Assembly: GCA_030823955.1 (NCBI GenBank)
Contig: JAVBYO010000002.1
Location: 1-64,000, forward strand
DNA from: Gallionellaceae bacterium
Lineage (GTDB): Bacteria > Pseudomonadota > Gammaproteobacteria > Burkholderiales > Gallionellaceae
Length of the DNA stretch: 64,000 bases
Direction of reading: 5' to 3'
In this document: one piece after another, positions 44,403 through 58,864 of the stretch
Layout: each line of letters starts with the position of its first letter
How positions within the stretch are numbered: position 1 is the first letter of the stretch
Notes under the pieces: model-generated
Seen by the model: the letters and a program-made list of their open reading frames with translations, nothing else
Database searches by the model: none
Told to the model about the DNA's origin: nothing
Position numbers and translations under genes: made by a program

Positions 44403-45254
44403 ATGAAACGTCTTTTCCTGTTCATCACCATCGTTCTGACCAGCCTTTCTTTCCTTGCGGCCACGGCTGAAGCCAAGCGTCTGGGCGGCGGTAGCAGCAT
44501 CGGCAAACAACGTTCCATGTCTCCCGATCAGACTCAAAGAGCCCCTTCTGCAGCACCCCAAAACACGCCGGGACAGGCGGCTGCGCCTCAGTCCACCGGT
44601 AACAAGTGGCTGGGCCCTCTGGCCGGTTTGGCAATTGGTGCCGGTCTGGGTGCTTTGTTCGCCAGCATGGGTATGGGTGAAGGCATGGGCACGATCCTGA
44701 TGATCATCCTCGGTGCGGTGGCGGTGTTCTTCCTGATCTCGATGTTCCGCAAGAAACAACAGCCCGCGATGCAATACGCCGGAGCGGGTGCGCCTTACGG
44801 CGGCACTTCACAACCGGCACAACAGCCATTGAGCGGCGGCAGTTCCGCGCCACTTGCTGCTGCGCCCGCTGTCGCCAACATCCCGGCGGATTTCCCGGTG
44901 GATGCCTTTCTGCGCAGTGCCAAGACTTCGTTCATCCGCTTGCAGGCCGCGAATGACCGCAAGGATCTGAACGATATCCGCGAATACACCACGCCGGAGA
45001 TGTTCGCCGAGATCTCCATGCAACTGGGCGAGCGCGATGATTCCCCGCAAAAGACCGATGTGGTTTCGATCAATGCCGAGCTGCTCGAAGTGGTGAACGA
45101 GAACGATACTGCCATCGCCAGCGTGCGTATGAGCGGACAACTGCGCGAGAACAATGGCGCGCCGGAGAACTTCGACGAAGTGTGGCATGTGCAAAAGAGC
45201 CTGAAAGACGACAAGGCTGTCTGGCTGTTGAGCGGTATCCAGCAGATCGCTTAA
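44403..45254 (+). CDS. Tim44-like domain membrane protein
   Basis: The 283-residue protein has a signal or first membrane segment (LFLFITIVLTSLSFLAATAEA), a Gln/Pro/Ala-rich stretch, a Gly-rich hydrophobic pair (WLGPLAGLAIGAGLGALFAS and TILMIILGAVAVFFLISMF, residues 68-118), then a Tim44-like domain (DAFLRSAKTSFIRLQAANDR near residue 165 to the end). Bacterial Tim44-like proteins are inner-membrane proteins of unclear role. GAGGA lies seven bases before the ATG at 44403. A strong terminator follows. Confidence 0.92.
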   Translation: MKRLFLFITIVLTSLSFLAATAEAKRLGGGSSIGKQRSMSPDQTQRAPSAAPQNTPGQAAAPQSTGNKWLGPLAGLAIGAGLGALFASMGMGEGMGTILMIILGAVAVFFLISMFRKKQQPAMQYAGAGAPYGGTSQPAQQPLSGGSSAPLAAAPAVANIPADFPVDAFLRSAKTSFIRLQAANDRKDLNDIREYTTPEMFAEISMQLGERDDSPQKTDVVSINAELLEVVNENDTAIASVRMSGQLRENNGAPENFDEVWHVQKSLKDDKAVWLLSGIQQIA

Positions 45255-45276
45255 GCCGGGTTTCGTTTTACCCGCG

Positions 45277-45310
45277 AACGGCGTGGCTAGCAGTCACGCC
45301 GTTTTCTTTT
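45277..45310 (+). terminator. Rho-independent terminator after the Tim44-like gene
   Basis: AACGGCGTG and CACGCCGTT form a nine-base stem with a nine-base loop, followed by TTCTTTT. It lies 22 bases after the stop and separates this gene from ubiB. Confidence 0.88.
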
Positions 45311-45434
45311 GCTCTGCAAATACGCCCCGTACCCTTTCCAACGCTTGGTACAATCTGTCCGCAACCTCCATCAATAAACTGTTTCAGGATATATGCAGCC
45401 GGGCCACCTCCCGGCTCAGTGGAAAATCAAAAAG

Positions 45435-46952
45435 ATGCGCATCTTTCGAGTGATCAAGATCTTTTACGTGGTTCTGCGTTTCGGGCTGGATGAGTTCCTG
45501 CTGGCGCACGAGCGCACACGCTGGTTGCAGACGGTATTGAACGTCGTCCTGTTCGCCCGCAACACTTCCGCCCCGCGCGCCGTGCGTCTGCGTTTGGCGC
45601 TGGAGAACCTGGGGCCGATCTTCGTCAAGTTCGGCCAGATGCTTTCCACGCGCCGCGATCTGATGCCGCTAGACATCGCCGACGAGCTGGCGAAATTACA
45701 GGACCGCGTGCCCCCGTTCCCGTCCGCACAAGCTGTCGCCGTGCTGGAGACGACCTACCAGAAGACGCTGGGCGAGGTCTTCCGCAGTTTTGACGAGACA
45801 CCCATCGCCAGCGCCTCGGTAGCACAGGTGCATTTCGCCGTATTACCCGACGGTCGCGAAGTGGCCGTGAAGATCCTGCGTCCCGGCATCGTGCATGTGA
45901 TCGAGCATGACCTGGCCTTGCTCGATATCTGCGCCGGACTGATGGAGCGCTGGTGGGCGGACGGGAAACGCCTGAAACCCAAATTGGTGGTGGCCGAATT
46001 CGAGAAATATCTGCATGACGAGCTGGATCTGATGCGCGAGGCAGCCTGCGCCAGCCAGTTGAAACGCAATTTCGCCAAGTCCGACCTGTTGCTGGTACCT
46101 GAGATGTATTGGGACTGGTGCGATACCAATGTGATCGTGATGGAACGCATGCACGGCATCCCTATCAGCCAGATGGACGCTTTGCGTGCGGCCAACATCA
46201 ATATCTCCAAACTCGCCTCGGACGGCGTGGAGATCTTTTACATGCAGGTGTTCCGCGATGGTTTCTTCCATGCCGACATGCACCCCGGCAACATTCAGGT
46301 CGCTGCGGACGGACGTTATATCGCGCTGGACTTCGGCATCATGGGTACGCTCAACGATACCGACAAGAACTACCTGGCACAGAATTTCATCGCCTTTTTC
46401 AACCGCGACTACAAACGGGTGGCCGAGGTGCATATCGAGTCGGGCTGGGTTCCGGCACACACTCGGGTGGACGAATTGGAGGCGGCCATCCGCGCAGTGT
46501 GCGAACCGATCTTTGACCGGCCTTTGCGCGATGTCTCGTTCGGCAAGGTGTTGTTGCGCCTGTTCCAAACTTCGCGCCGTTTTGGCGTGGAGATACAACC
46601 TCAGTTGGTATTGTTACAGAAGACTCTGCTCAACATCGAGGGCTTGGGGCTGCAACTGGATCCCGAGCTTGATCTGTGGAAAACCGCGAAGCCCTGGCTG
46701 GAGCGCTGGATGAGCGAACAGGTCGGCTGGCGCGGTTTCCTCCGCTCGCTGAAAGAAGAAGCGCCGCGTTATGCGACCTTGTTGCCGCAGATCCCGCGCT
46801 TGTTACATGAGCGTTTGAATGAGAACCCGGTGGCTAAATACGAGGCGGCTTTGCTGGATTTTGCCGTACAGCAGCGCAAAAGGAACTTCTGGTTGATGGT
46901 GATCGCTTGTGCCGCAGTCATTGCGACCGGCTGGCTGTTGTTACACGTCTGA
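45435..46952 (+). CDS. ubiB: Ubiquinone biosynthesis ATPase/kinase-like protein UbiB
   Basis: UbiB is an atypical kinase-like ATPase at the inner membrane needed for ubiquinone synthesis. The 505-residue protein has the KxGQ-type motif [16 protein letters not shown] near residue 65, the Ala-rich loop [10 protein letters not shown] near residue 130, [20 protein letters not shown] near residue 275 and ALDFGIMG (DFG) near residue 295, and a C-terminal hydrophobic hairpin ([21 protein letters not shown]). ATG at 45435 gives [20 protein letters not shown], the usual start; an in-frame ATG at 45393 is possible. Confidence 0.96.
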   Translation: MRIFRVIKIFYVVLRFGLDEFLLAHERTRWLQTVLNVVLFARNTSAPRAVRLRLALENLGPIFVKFGQMLSTRRDLMPLDIADELAKLQDRVPPFPSAQAVAVLETTYQKTLGEVFRSFDETPIASASVAQVHFAVLPDGREVAVKILRPGIVHVIEHDLALLDICAGLMERWWADGKRLKPKLVVAEFEKYLHDELDLMREAACASQLKRNFAKSDLLLVPEMYWDWCDTNVIVMERMHGIPISQMDALRAANINISKLASDGVEIFYMQVFRDGFFHADMHPGNIQVAADGRYIALDFGIMGTLNDTDKNYLAQNFIAFFNRDYKRVAEVHIESGWVPAHTRVDELEAAIRAVCEPIFDRPLRDVSFGKVLLRLFQTSRRFGVEIQPQLVLLQKTLLNIEGLGLQLDPELDLWKTAKPWLERWMSEQVGWRGFLRSLKEEAPRYATLLPQIPRLLHERLNENPVAKYEAALLDFAVQQRKRNFWLMVIACAAVIATGWLLLHV

Positions 46953-46963
46953 ACAACCGGGTA

Positions 46964-47734
46964 TCAATTATCGAAGAATCCGCTCTTCACCAGTTCCAGC
47001 GTAAGGGCTTTGTAGTCCGCCGCGCCGGGAGTGTGGGGAGCATAAGCGAAGATATCCAGGCCATGCATCGGGCTGGTCGCCAAAGCCACATTCTCACCGA
47101 TCCGAGTTTGGCAGACTTGCTCTCCATAACGTTCTTTCAGTTTATCGTGGATCTCATACGACAGTTTGCGGCGCGAGTCGAAACGGGTGATCACGATACG
47201 ACGCTCGAATTTGCGCTGTAACTTTCTCTCCAACACGTTCAAAGCCGCATCCAGACGATGCACCCCTTGCTGGGATAGAAAGTCTGCCGCAACCGGGATC
47301 AATACGCGGTCGGCAGCCAGCAAGGCATTCAGCGTCAACACCCCCAGCATCGGGCAGCAATCGATCAGAATGGGGGCGCCAGTTAGTGCTAGCTCTTCGC
47401 TAAGTCCTTGTTTCAGCAGTTTTGCAGCATTGGGGTCGCGACTATATAACGCATCGATCTTGGAAAGTTCGATAGAGGCTGGGATGAGTTGCCAGCCCGC
47501 CGGAGTGTCATGCAACAGATTGGCTAATGGGGTCTTGTCCTTGAAGAAGGTCGCCATGTTGCGCTCTTGCGCGCGCGCATCCTTCAGTCCGGAGGCAAGA
47601 CTCAGGGATCCCTGCGGGTCCATGTCGAGCGCGATCGGCTGCCGCTGCGCCATGGCCAGACCGGCGACGATGTTCAAGGTGGAAGTTGTCTTCCCTACCC
47701 CGCCTTTTTGGTTGAATACGGCGATGACCGCCAT
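46964..47734 (-). CDS. Orphan ParA-family ATPase
   Basis: The 256-residue ATPase has a deviant Walker A (NQKGGVGKTTSTLNI) at residue 8, MDPQGSLSLASGLKD near residue 40 and a Walker B region PILIDCCPMLGVLTL near residue 122. It is ParA-like but distinct from the chromosomal ParA at 58865-59650, and no parB or parS is next to it. Stand-alone ParA proteins may position other cargo such as chemoreceptors, but nothing here shows the cargo. Start at 47734 follows GGAG by eight bases. It is convergent with ubiB. Confidence 0.9.
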   Translation of the reverse strand: MAVIAVFNQKGGVGKTTSTLNIVAGLAMAQRQPIALDMDPQGSLSLASGLKDARAQERNMATFFKDKTPLANLLHDTPAGWQLIPASIELSKIDALYSRDPNAAKLLKQGLSEELALTGAPILIDCCPMLGVLTLNALLAADRVLIPVAADFLSQQGVHRLDAALNVLERKLQRKFERRIVITRFDSRRKLSYEIHDKLKERYGEQVCQTRIGENVALATSPMHGLDIFAYAPHTPGAADYKALTLELVKSGFFDN

Positions 47735-47836
47735 AAGATATTCTCCACGTTGTGGCAACGATGCCGACCCGAGTCAGAACGTCTTGTATCAGTACGGTAA
47801 CCCGTCACTGACTTCGCCAGATAACTGCCGTCGCGA

Positions 47837-49663
47837 CTACTCTACTGTGACGGACTTGGCGAGGTTCCTCGGTTTATCGACATCAGTTCCCTTCTGCAAT
47901 GCAACGTAATATGCCAGCAATTGCAACGGGATCGTGTGAAGAATAGGGCTTAGAAAACCCGCGTGTTCGGGCATTTGCATAACGTGCACCCCTTCGCTGG
48001 AGTGGATGCGCGTCTCGGCATCGGCGAATACGAACAATTCCCCGCCGCGTGCCCGGACTTCCTGCAGGTTGGATTTGAGTTTTTCCAGCAAAGTGTCGTT
48101 GGGCGCCACTGCAACAACGGGCATATCCTTATCCACCAAGGCCAGCGGCCCGTGTTTCAGTTCACCCGCCGGATAGGCTTCGGCATGGATGTAGGAGATC
48201 TCTTTCAGTTTGAGTGCCCCCTCCAGTGCGATAGGGTAATGCAGGCCGCGCCCAAGGAACAATGCATGATGTTTATCGGCGAACTGTTTTGCCAGCTTGG
48301 CGATCTCCGGCTCCAGCTTCAATACCGCCATCACGGCGCTGGGAAGATGGCGCAGGTCGTGCAGATGTTGTTGTTCCTGTTGCATATCCAGCTTGCCACG
48401 CTGTTTTGCCAATACCAGGGTCAACAGGAACAAAGCCGCCAACTGGGTGGTGAAGGCCTTGGTCGATGCCACACCGATCTCCGGACCCGCCCGCGTCAAC
48501 AGGCGCAGTTTGGATTGACGGATGATGGCACTTTCCGGGACGTTACAAACCGCCAAGGTATGTAGATGACCTATCGCTTTGGCATGGTTCAGTGCTGCAA
48601 GGGTATCTGCCGTTTCGCCGGACTGGGAAATAGTGACCACCAACGTACGCGGATTGGCAACGCTGGTGCGATAGCGATATTCGCTGGCGATCTCCACCAC
48701 ACAGGGAATTGCGGCCAATTCTTCCAGCCAGTAGCGCGCCACCATACCGGCATGATGGCTGGTTCCGCAGGCCAGGATCAGGATGCTGTCTATCTGATCG
48801 AAGGCATCTGCCGCTTCGGCACCAAAGATGCCGGGGATCAATGACTGGCTGTTACACACCGACTCCAGGGTATTTGCCAGCGCCTGCGGCTGTTCGTGTA
48901 TCTCTTTTTGCATGTAGTGTTGGTACTCACCCAACTCCACACTTTCATTGTTCAGTTCGCTGATATTGACCGGGCGTTTGACCTCGACGCCTTTGGCATC
49001 GAATATCCTGTAGTCTGCCAGCGCTAACTCCACCACGTCGCCCTCTTCCAGATAAACGACTTTCTGGGTGACTTGCAGCAGCGCCGACATATCCGACGCG
49101 ATGAAGTGCTCACCCTCGCCGACCCCCAGTAACAACGGACTGCCTTTGCGCGCCCCGATCAGCTTTTGCGGATTGTCTGCCGCCACGACCCCGATCGCGT
49201 AAGCACCGACTAGCTTAGCCAGTGCCGCCTGCGTCGAGCCCAACAGATCATGTCCGTTGGTGTAATACGAATGGATCAAGTGAGCGATGACTTCGGTATC
49301 GGTATCCGAACCAAAGATATAACCCTGCGCCGTTAGTTGCGTGCGCAATTCTTCATAGTTCTCGATGATACCGTTGTGCACCACCGCGATCAGATCACAG
49401 CTCATATGGGGGTGGGCGTTGCGCTCGCTGGGTACACCATGGGTCGCCCAACGCGTATGGGCGATACCGATGTTGCCTGTGGTGTGGGCGCTTTTTTCCG
49501 CCAGCTCCGCCACACGCCCTGTACTGCGTACCCTGTGCAGTTTGTGGTCACTTACCACGACCAATCCAGCCGAGTCATATCCCCGATATTCAAGGCGTAA
49601 TAGACCCTGCACCAGAATCGGCACAACGTTGCGTTTTGCGACTGCCCCTACGATTCCACACAT
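47837..49663 (-). CDS. glmS: Glutamine-fructose-6-phosphate aminotransferase
   Basis: GlmS makes glucosamine 6-phosphate for peptidoglycan and LPS. The 608-residue protein has Cys2 of the glutaminase domain ([10 protein letters not shown]), [18 protein letters not shown] near residue 70, two SIS domains ([18 protein letters not shown] near residue 300; [21 protein letters not shown] near residue 475) and the C-terminal AKSVTVE. No glmS ribozyme is expected or seen, as glmU lies one base upstream. A weak stem at 47790-47810 without a T-run follows the gene. Confidence 0.98.
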   Translation of the reverse strand: MCGIVGAVAKRNVVPILVQGLLRLEYRGYDSAGLVVVSDHKLHRVRSTGRVAELAEKSAHTTGNIGIAHTRWATHGVPSERNAHPHMSCDLIAVVHNGIIENYEELRTQLTAQGYIFGSDTDTEVIAHLIHSYYTNGHDLLGSTQAALAKLVGAYAIGVVAADNPQKLIGARKGSPLLLGVGEGEHFIASDMSALLQVTQKVVYLEEGDVVELALADYRIFDAKGVEVKRPVNISELNNESVELGEYQHYMQKEIHEQPQALANTLESVCNSQSLIPGIFGAEAADAFDQIDSILILACGTSHHAGMVARYWLEELAAIPCVVEIASEYRYRTSVANPRTLVVTISQSGETADTLAALNHAKAIGHLHTLAVCNVPESAIIRQSKLRLLTRAGPEIGVASTKAFTTQLAALFLLTLVLAKQRGKLDMQQEQQHLHDLRHLPSAVMAVLKLEPEIAKLAKQFADKHHALFLGRGLHYPIALEGALKLKEISYIHAEAYPAGELKHGPLALVDKDMPVVAVAPNDTLLEKLKSNLQEVRARGGELFVFADAETRIHSSEGVHVMQMPEHAGFLSPILHTIPLQLLAYYVALQKGTDVDKPRNLAKSVTVE

Positions 49664-49664
49664 G

Positions 49665-51029
49665 TTATTTCTTTCCTTTTTGCGGACGTTGCCATCCTTC
49701 GATGCTGATCTGTTTGCTGCGTGACAGGGTCAGCTGACCCTCCGGCGTATCTTTGGTGATGGTCGAACCGGCGCCGATGGTTGCACCTTTTGCCACCGTC
49801 ACCGGCGCAACGAGCTGGGTGTCCGAGCCGATGAAGGCATCGTCCCCGATAATCGTGCGGTGCTTGTTCGCACCGTCATAGTTGCAGGTGATGGTGCCCG
49901 CACCGATGTTCACACGGCTGCCTATCGTGCTATCACCGATATAACTCAAATGGTTAGCCTTGCTCTTAGCCGCGATATCGCTGTTTTTGATCTCGACGAA
50001 ATTACCAACATGTACTTCATCCGCCAATTTTGTGCCAGGTCGTAAACGGGCATACGGACCAATGTGACAGTTAGCGCCGACTTCACTATCCTCAAGATGT
50101 GAATAGGGGGCGACGGCCGTACCTTGGGCGATGCGGGTATTGCGCACGATGCTGTAAGCCCCCACTCGCACACGATCCCCTAATCTCACCTCACCCTCGA
50201 AGATACAGCCAACATCGATCTCGACATCCCGTCCGCAAATCAGTTTGCCGCGGATATCGATACGCGCCGGATCCGCCAGGGTCACGCCCGCAGCCAGCAA
50301 ATCTGCCGCCTGTACCTGTTGCCAAGTACGCTCCAGTGCTGCCAATTGTATTTTGCTGTTGATACCTTCGACCTCCCAAATTTGGGTTGGCTGCACGGTA
50401 CGGACTGCGATACCCTGTTGCACCGCCATCGCCACGATGTCGGTCAGGTAGTACTCACCCTGAGCATTATTGTTCTGTAATTTGGATAACCATGTGCGCA
50501 AATGCTGGGTCGGCGCCAACAGGATACCGGTGTTCACTTCGCTGATCTTGAGCTGCTCCGGGCTGGCGTCTTTTTGCTCGACGATACTTTGCACATCACC
50601 GTTGGCATTGCGCACGATGCGACCATATCCGGTGGGGTCTGGCAAATTGACCGTGAGCAGCACCAGACCTGCACCCGCTTGTTGCATCTGATGCAAAGTC
50701 TTGTGCTGGGTCAGCGGAACATCGCCATATAACACTAAGGTTTGGCTGTCATCGGCTAAGTGCGGCAGTGCCTGTTGCACCGCATGGCCGGTACCCAGCT
50801 GGGGTTCCTGCAACACGAAGGTCGCGCCCGATTCCTGCAATGCCGCCGGCACCGCATCACCACCATGGCCGTAGATGACACAGACCCGCTGTGGCTGTAA
50901 CTCTCCCGCGCGATCCAGCACATGCTGAACCAGCGGTTTCCCCGCCAGTGAGTGCAATACCTTGGGTTTGTCGGAATACATACGCGTACCTTTACCGGCC
51001 GCGAGGATCACGATGTTAAGCGTCGTCAT
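49665..51029 (-). CDS. glmU: Bifunctional UDP-GlcNAc pyrophosphorylase / GlcN-1-P acetyltransferase
   Basis: GlmU acetylates glucosamine 1-phosphate and couples it to UTP. The 454-residue protein has the nucleotidyltransferase motif [18 protein letters not shown] at residue 8, [14 protein letters not shown] near residue 155, and a left-handed hexapeptide-repeat C-terminus (residues 250-430) with the acetyl-transfer region [15 protein letters not shown] near residue 375. It ends one base before glmS and its 3' end holds the glmS ribosome site (GGAAAG), so the two are coupled. Confidence 0.98.
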   Translation of the reverse strand: MTTLNIVILAAGKGTRMYSDKPKVLHSLAGKPLVQHVLDRAGELQPQRVCVIYGHGGDAVPAALQESGATFVLQEPQLGTGHAVQQALPHLADDSQTLVLYGDVPLTQHKTLHQMQQAGAGLVLLTVNLPDPTGYGRIVRNANGDVQSIVEQKDASPEQLKISEVNTGILLAPTQHLRTWLSKLQNNNAQGEYYLTDIVAMAVQQGIAVRTVQPTQIWEVEGINSKIQLAALERTWQQVQAADLLAAGVTLADPARIDIRGKLICGRDVEIDVGCIFEGEVRLGDRVRVGAYSIVRNTRIAQGTAVAPYSHLEDSEVGANCHIGPYARLRPGTKLADEVHVGNFVEIKNSDIAAKSKANHLSYIGDSTIGSRVNIGAGTITCNYDGANKHRTIIGDDAFIGSDTQLVAPVTVAKGATIGAGSTITKDTPEGQLTLSRSKQISIEGWQRPQKGKK

Positions 51030-51061
51030 TCTTAATCGATCTGTTTTGAAGTGCTGAGTAT

Positions 51062-51090
51062 AAACAAAAAAAACGGCTTACGCCGTTTTC
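51062..51090 (-). terminator. Terminator of the ATP synthase operon
   Basis: AAAACGGC and GCCGTTTT form an eight-base stem with a four-base loop; on the minus strand it is followed by a run of T (TTTTTTTTG). It lies 30 bases past the atpC stop and separates atp from glmU. Confidence 0.9.
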
Positions 51091-51119
51091 CCTGTTTGCC
51101 GCTGTCTTACATACATCGC

Positions 51120-51548
51120 TCAGTGCGTCGAGCCTTTGCGCATACGCGATATCGCGTGCAACTGCGCAATCGCTTCGGCCAGTTCAGCTTGGGCGGCCGC
51201 GTAGTCGATGTCGGAGGTACGGTTCCTCATCGCCTCTTCAGCCGCACGTTTGGCTTCCAGCGCCCTTGCCTCATCCAGATCAGCACCACGAATCGCGGTG
51301 TCGGCCAGAATGGTCACGACATTGGGCTGCACTTCCAGCATACCGCCGGAAACATAAATCAATGTGTCTTCATTCTGATCGGGCAACTTGAGGCGCACCG
51401 AACCAGGCTTGATGCGCGTCAACAACGGGGCGTGGCGCGGATAGATACCCAACTCGCCAGCCTCGCCCGGAACAATGACCAGTTCCGCGAGACCGGAGAA
51501 GATGGATGCCTCGGCACTCACCACATCGACATGAACTGTCATGGTCAT
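51120..51548 (-). CDS. atpC: ATP synthase F1 epsilon subunit
   Basis: The 142-residue subunit couples rotation between gamma and the c-ring and can inhibit hydrolysis. It has the N-terminal beta-sandwich ([20 protein letters not shown], then [19 protein letters not shown]) and the C-terminal two-helix part ([17 protein letters not shown]). Last gene of the operon. Confidence 0.97.
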   Translation of the reverse strand: MTMTVHVDVVSAEASIFSGLAELVIVPGEAGELGIYPRHAPLLTRIKPGSVRLKLPDQNEDTLIYVSGGMLEVQPNVVTILADTAIRGADLDEARALEAKRAAEEAMRNRTSDIDYAAAQAELAEAIAQLHAISRMRKGSTH

Positions 51549-51560
51549 AATATTTACCCT

Positions 51561-53018
<1,458 letters not shown>

Positions 53019-53888
53019 TTAATTAACCGCCGCCGCTCCGCCGACAATCTCCGAGATTTCCTTGGTGATCGCAGCCTGACGCGCTTTGTTGTAAACCAGC
53101 TTGAGTTCGCCGATGACCGTCTTGGCATTGTCCGATGCCGCTTTCATCGCCACCATGCGCGAGCTTTGTTCCGATGCCTGATTTTCCGTCACAGCCGAAT
53201 ACACCAGCGACTCGACGTAGCGCAGCAACAACTCATCGACCACCTGCTTCGCGTCCGGCTCGTAGATGTAATCCCATTGTCCCTGCTGGCTTTCGGCCAT
53301 CGCCTCGCCCGACAACGGCAGCAGCTGTTCGAATGTCGGCTCCTGCTTCATGGTGTTCACGAAGTGATTGTACGAGATGTAGATCGCATCAACTTCACCG
53401 GCCACGTACGCGTCCAGCATGACTTTGACCGCACCGATCAGGTCTTCAACGTGCGGTGTATCGCCCAATCCGGTCAGATGCGACTGGATCTTCGCGCCAA
53501 TTCGCGACATGAAGCTGAAACCCTTGTTGCCGATCGGTGTGAGCCGGATGCCGGAACCGGCCGTATCGAACTCCTTCATACGGTTGGTCACCAGACGCAG
53601 AACGTTGGTGTTCAGCCCGCCGCACAGACCTTTGTCCGAAGTGATCAGGATGATACCGACGTTCTTTACCTGCTCGCGCTTGGCCAGATACGGATGTTTG
53701 TATTCCGGATTGGCGCGTGCCAAGTGTGCCGCAACCTGGCGGATTTTTTCCGCATAGGGACGAGCGGCGCGCATACGTTCCTGCGCTTTGCGCATCTTGG
53801 CCGCCGCCACCATTTCCATGGCACGCGTGATCTTGCGTGTATTTTCTACACTCTTGATCTTGGTGCGTATCTCTTTGCTACCCGCCAT
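53019..53888 (-). CDS. atpG: ATP synthase F1 gamma subunit
   Basis: Central rotor stalk, 289 residues. The N-terminal helix ([20 protein letters not shown], then [14 protein letters not shown]) and the C-terminal helix ([19 protein letters not shown], ending [19 protein letters not shown]) form the coiled-coil axle; [12 protein letters not shown] near residue 80 is the family segment. Confidence 0.98.
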   Translation of the reverse strand: MAGSKEIRTKIKSVENTRKITRAMEMVAAAKMRKAQERMRAARPYAEKIRQVAAHLARANPEYKHPYLAKREQVKNVGIILITSDKGLCGGLNTNVLRLVTNRMKEFDTAGSGIRLTPIGNKGFSFMSRIGAKIQSHLTGLGDTPHVEDLIGAVKVMLDAYVAGEVDAIYISYNHFVNTMKQEPTFEQLLPLSGEAMAESQQGQWDYIYEPDAKQVVDELLLRYVESLVYSAVTENQASEQSSRMVAMKAASDNAKTVIGELKLVYNKARQAAITKEISEIVGGAAAVN

Positions 53889-53902
53889 GATTGGACTCTC
53901 GC

Positions 53903-55444
53903 TTAGTAAACTGCGGTGGACTTAAAGGCTTCGATCGCGGCCGACAACAGCTTCTCATTGTCCGCGCTCAGATCTTTATGGGTGTTGATTGCATCCATCA
54001 GATCTTTGTTCTTGGACTTGAGATAAGCGTGCAGGGCGGATTCGAAAGAAAGCGCTTTTTTGACTTCCACGTCATCGAAGTAGCCTTTGTTCACGCAGAA
54101 CAGCGTTACGGCCATTTCCGCCACCGACAACGGCGCATATTGCAGCTGCTTCATCAGCTCGGTAACCAGACGACCGCGCTCCAACTGCTTGCGGGTGACT
54201 TCGTCCAGATCGGAAGCGAACTGCGCAAACGCGGCCAGTTCACGATATTGAGCCAGTGCCAGACGCACACCGCCACCCAGCTTCTTGATGACCTTGGTCT
54301 GCGCAGCACCACCGACGCGGGACACCGAGATACCGGCGTTGATCGCGGGACGGATACCGGCGTTGAACAAGTCGGTCTCAAGGAAGATCTGGCCGTCTGT
54401 GATCGAGATCACGTTGGTCGGAACGAACGCAGAAACGTCTCCGGCTGCGGTCTCAATGATCGGCAACGCCGTCAGTGAGCCGGTCTTGCCCTTGACCTCA
54501 CCTTTGGTGAAGGCCTCAACGTAATCGGCGCTGACGCGGGATGCGCGCTCAAGCAAACGCGAGTGCAGATAGAACACATCGCCTGGATAAGCTTCGCGAC
54601 CGGGCGGACGGCGCAGCAACAGGGAGATCTGGCGATACGCCCAAGCTTGCTTGGTCAAATCGTCATAAACGATCAGCGCATCTTCGCCGCGATCACGGAA
54701 ATATTCACCCATGGTACAGCCGGCATACGGCGCCAGGAATTGCATCGCGGCGGAGTCTGAGGCGGTCGCTGCGACCACGATGGTGTAGCCCATCGCGCCA
54801 TGCTCTTCCAGCTTGCGCACCACGTTGGCGATAGTCGACGCTTTTTGTCCGATGGCCACATAGACGCAGGTCATGCCCTGGCCTTTTTGGTTGATGATGG
54901 TATCGACAGCCACTGCGGTCTTGCCGGTCTGGCGGTCGCCGATGATCAGTTCGCGCTGGCCGCGGCCAACCGGAACCATGGAGTCGATCGACTTCAGACC
55001 GGTCTGCACCGGCTGATCCACCGATTTACGCGCGATAACGCCAGGAGCAACTTTCTCGACCTTGTCGGTCATCTTGGCGTTGATCGGCCCTTTGCCATCG
55101 ATAGGCTGACCCAGCGCGTTCACCACGCGGCCACGCAACTCGGGGCCGACGGGAACCTCAAGGATGCGACCGGTACATTTGACCGTTGCGCCTTCGGAGA
55201 TGTGCTCGTATTCGCCCAGAACAACGGCACCCACGGAATCACGCTCCAGATTCAGCGCCAAGCCGAAAGTGTTGCCCGGGAATTCCAGCATCTCGCCCTG
55301 CATCACATCGGACAAACCGTGTATGCGGACGATACCATCGGTCACGCTGACCACCGTACCTTCGGTACGCGCTTCCGTCAAAGCCTCAAAATTTTCGATG
55401 CGGCTACGGATCAAGTTGCTAATTTCAGAAGGGTTGAGCTTCAT
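53903..55444 (-). CDS. atpA: ATP synthase F1 alpha subunit
   Basis: Non-catalytic nucleotide-binding subunit, 513 residues. It starts [20 protein letters not shown] and has P-loop [15 protein letters not shown] near residue 169, [17 protein letters not shown] near residue 265 and the signature [17 protein letters not shown] near residue 363. It is 31 bases downstream of atpH and 14 bases upstream of atpG. Confidence 0.98.
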   Translation of the reverse strand: MKLNPSEISNLIRSRIENFEALTEARTEGTVVSVTDGIVRIHGLSDVMQGEMLEFPGNTFGLALNLERDSVGAVVLGEYEHISEGATVKCTGRILEVPVGPELRGRVVNALGQPIDGKGPINAKMTDKVEKVAPGVIARKSVDQPVQTGLKSIDSMVPVGRGQRELIIGDRQTGKTAVAVDTIINQKGQGMTCVYVAIGQKASTIANVVRKLEEHGAMGYTIVVAATASDSAAMQFLAPYAGCTMGEYFRDRGEDALIVYDDLTKQAWAYRQISLLLRRPPGREAYPGDVFYLHSRLLERASRVSADYVEAFTKGEVKGKTGSLTALPIIETAAGDVSAFVPTNVISITDGQIFLETDLFNAGIRPAINAGISVSRVGGAAQTKVIKKLGGGVRLALAQYRELAAFAQFASDLDEVTRKQLERGRLVTELMKQLQYAPLSVAEMAVTLFCVNKGYFDDVEVKKALSFESALHAYLKSKNKDLMDAINTHKDLSADNEKLLSAAIEAFKSTAVY

Positions 55445-55475
55445 CTGACTTTTCCTTATTTCGATAAATCGGTGA

Positions 55476-56009
55476 TTAGGCCAAAGCCACAGCCAGCTCT
55501 GTCAGACGCGTACGCGCCGAGCCGTCTATCACTTTGTCCCCAGCGCGAATAACGATGCCACCCAGCAATTCGCGATTAACCTCGCAACTGAGTTTTATTT
55601 CGCGCCCCATTTTGACTTTCAGCGCCGCTGCAACCTTCTGTTTCTGAGCATCACTCAGATCATAAGCGGAGGTTACTACGACATCCACACTCTTCTCGGC
55701 CTCGGCGCGCAGCACTTCAAACTGCGCCGAGATCTCCGGCAATACCAGCAGGCGATCATTTTCCACCAGCAACTTGATGAAATTCTGCGCGACCTGACCG
55801 ACTTTACCTCCGGTCAGAGCCAGCATCAGATCTGACAATTTGCCGGCACCGACCTTAGGGCTGCGGATGACAGCTTGCAGATCGGCATTTCCTACTGCCT
55901 CGGCAAGTGCGCTCAGCATCTCCGACCAGCTTTTGAGCTCGCCCAGTTTCTGGGCTTCGTCAAAAGCGGCTTGAGCATAGGGACGTGCGGCTGTAATGGC
56001 TTGTGACAT
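55476..56009 (-). CDS. atpH: ATP synthase F1 delta subunit
   Basis: Links the peripheral stalk to alpha. The 177-residue protein starts [20 protein letters not shown], as the family does, has [23 protein letters not shown] near residue 88 (key ENxRL) and ends in the [20 protein letters not shown] segment. It begins five bases after atpF. Confidence 0.97.
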   Translation of the reverse strand: MSQAITAARPYAQAAFDEAQKLGELKSWSEMLSALAEAVGNADLQAVIRSPKVGAGKLSDLMLALTGGKVGQVAQNFIKLLVENDRLLVLPEISAQFEVLRAEAEKSVDVVVTSAYDLSDAQKQKVAAALKVKMGREIKLSCEVNRELLGGIVIRAGDKVIDGSARTRLTELAVALA

Positions 56010-56014
56010 GGCGC

Positions 56015-56485
56015 TTAGATTTCCGCAACAAGTTTATCAAGCAGATCGTTGTGTGCCTTGGCATCAATCTCACGACCCAGAATCTTGCCCGCGCCCGCCA
56101 ATGCAACTGCGGAAACCTGCGTGCGCAGATGTTCTTTCGCCCGAAATACTTCCTGGTCAATCTCGGCTTTGGCGCCAGCGAGGATACGATCCCCTTCGGC
56201 CTTGGCATTGGCCTTGGCTTCTTCAATGATCTCGCTTGCGCGCTTTTCACCGGATGCAATGATCTCACCAGCTTTTTCTTTGGCTTGGTGGATTATTTCA
56301 GCCGAGCGTTTTGCCGCCAACTCCAGATCATGCTTACCGCGTTCGGCCGCGGCCAAGCCATCAGCGATGGTTTTGGCGCGCTCTTCCATTGCTTGTAGCA
56401 AGGGAGGCCACACAAACTTCATGGTGAACCAGATGAGGATGGCGAAAGTGATCGCCTGTCCCAGCAAGGTTGCGTTGATATTCAC
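56015..56485 (-). CDS. atpF: ATP synthase F0 b subunit
   Basis: Peripheral stalk, 156 residues. One N-terminal membrane segment ([24 protein letters not shown]) is followed by a long charged helix ([20 protein letters not shown] onward), the usual layout for dimerising stalk subunits. It is 33 bases downstream of atpE. Confidence 0.97.
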   Translation of the reverse strand: MNINATLLGQAITFAILIWFTMKFVWPPLLQAMEERAKTIADGLAAAERGKHDLELAAKRSAEIIHQAKEKAGEIIASGEKRASEIIEEAKANAKAEGDRILAGAKAEIDQEVFRAKEHLRTQVSAVALAGAGKILGREIDAKAHNDLLDKLVAEI

Positions 56486-56518
56486 GACGGCCCCTTTCAG
56501 TCAATAACGATGGACGAA

Positions 56519-56791
<273 letters not shown>

Positions 56792-56824
56792 TTAGAGGTT
56801 TAGTTAATTAATAAAGCGAAACTT

Positions 56825-57995
<1,171 letters not shown>

Positions 57996-58012
57996 TCATT
58001 GACGTCAACGAT

Positions 58013-58855
58013 TTATTTCAGGCGGGCGATGAGCTCGTCCAGATGTTCGTTGCTTGTATATTCGATCACCAGCTTGCCCGCCCCCTTTTTTCCGGTTTTG
58101 ATCTGTACCGCCGTACCGATATGCTGGGACAGCTCTTCCTGCAAATTCAAGACATCCCGGTCGGGTGACGCTTTTTTCGATTTGGGTGCCGGACTCAGTA
58201 ATTGCTGAACGAGCTTTTCCGCCTCTCGAACCGACAGCTTGTCAGCCACGATCTTATTGGCTGTCGCGATCAATTGTCCCGCATCCAACGACAGCAGCGC
58301 ACGTGCATGCCCCATATCCAGTCGGCCATCCATCAACATCTCTTGCACGTTCTGCGGCAATTTCAACAAACGCAACAGGTTGCTTGCCGCACTCCGTGAT
58401 CGCCCCACCGCATCAGCTGCAGTCTGGTGCGTCATCTGGAACTCGTCGATCAGACGCTGTATGCCGATAGCCTCTTCCAGCGGATTCAGGTCTTCGCGCT
58501 GGATGTTCTCGATCAGCGCCATCGCCAGCGCGGCGTTATCTGCCACTTTCCTCACCAGAACAGGGACTTGAATCAGTCCGGCCAATTGCGCCGCACGCCA
58601 GCGTCGCTCGCCGGCGATAATCTCATAACCCCCGTCGATCAATTCGCGTGCCAAGATAGGCTGCATGACGCCCTGTACTTTGATCGATGCGGCCAGCTCG
58701 TTCAGGGAGCTTTCATCCATACGGCTGCGGGGCTGGTATTTACCGGGCTTGAGCTGTTCAACCTTGAGTTCTTTTAGCGCGTCTCCGCTCTGGTCTTTGT
58801 TTCCCGATAGCAGCGCGTCCAAACCACGCCCCAGCCCTTTATTTGGTTTTGCCAT
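58013..58855 (-). CDS. parB: Chromosome partitioning protein ParB
   Basis: ParB (280 residues) is a CTPase clamp that loads at parS and spreads to organise the origin. It has the N-terminal KPNKGLGRGLDALL, the nucleotide-binding GERRWRAAQLAGL near residue 80 and MALIENIQREDLNPLEEA near residue 111 (key ENIQR), an HTH (TAADAVGRSRSAASNLLRLL near residue 140) and a C-terminal dimer domain. A matching parS is at 62235-62250. It starts nine bases after parA. Confidence 0.97.
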   Translation of the reverse strand: MAKPNKGLGRGLDALLSGNKDQSGDALKELKVEQLKPGKYQPRSRMDESSLNELAASIKVQGVMQPILARELIDGGYEIIAGERRWRAAQLAGLIQVPVLVRKVADNAALAMALIENIQREDLNPLEEAIGIQRLIDEFQMTHQTAADAVGRSRSAASNLLRLLKLPQNVQEMLMDGRLDMGHARALLSLDAGQLIATANKIVADKLSVREAEKLVQQLLSPAPKSKKASPDRDVLNLQEELSQHIGTAVQIKTGKKGAGKLVIEYTSNEHLDELIARLK

Positions 58856-58864
58856 TTTATTTCC

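Noticed and set aside
47790-47810. Stem-loop after glmS as terminator
   Set aside because: The stem has a bulge and there is no T-run on the minus strand, so I do not call it a terminator.
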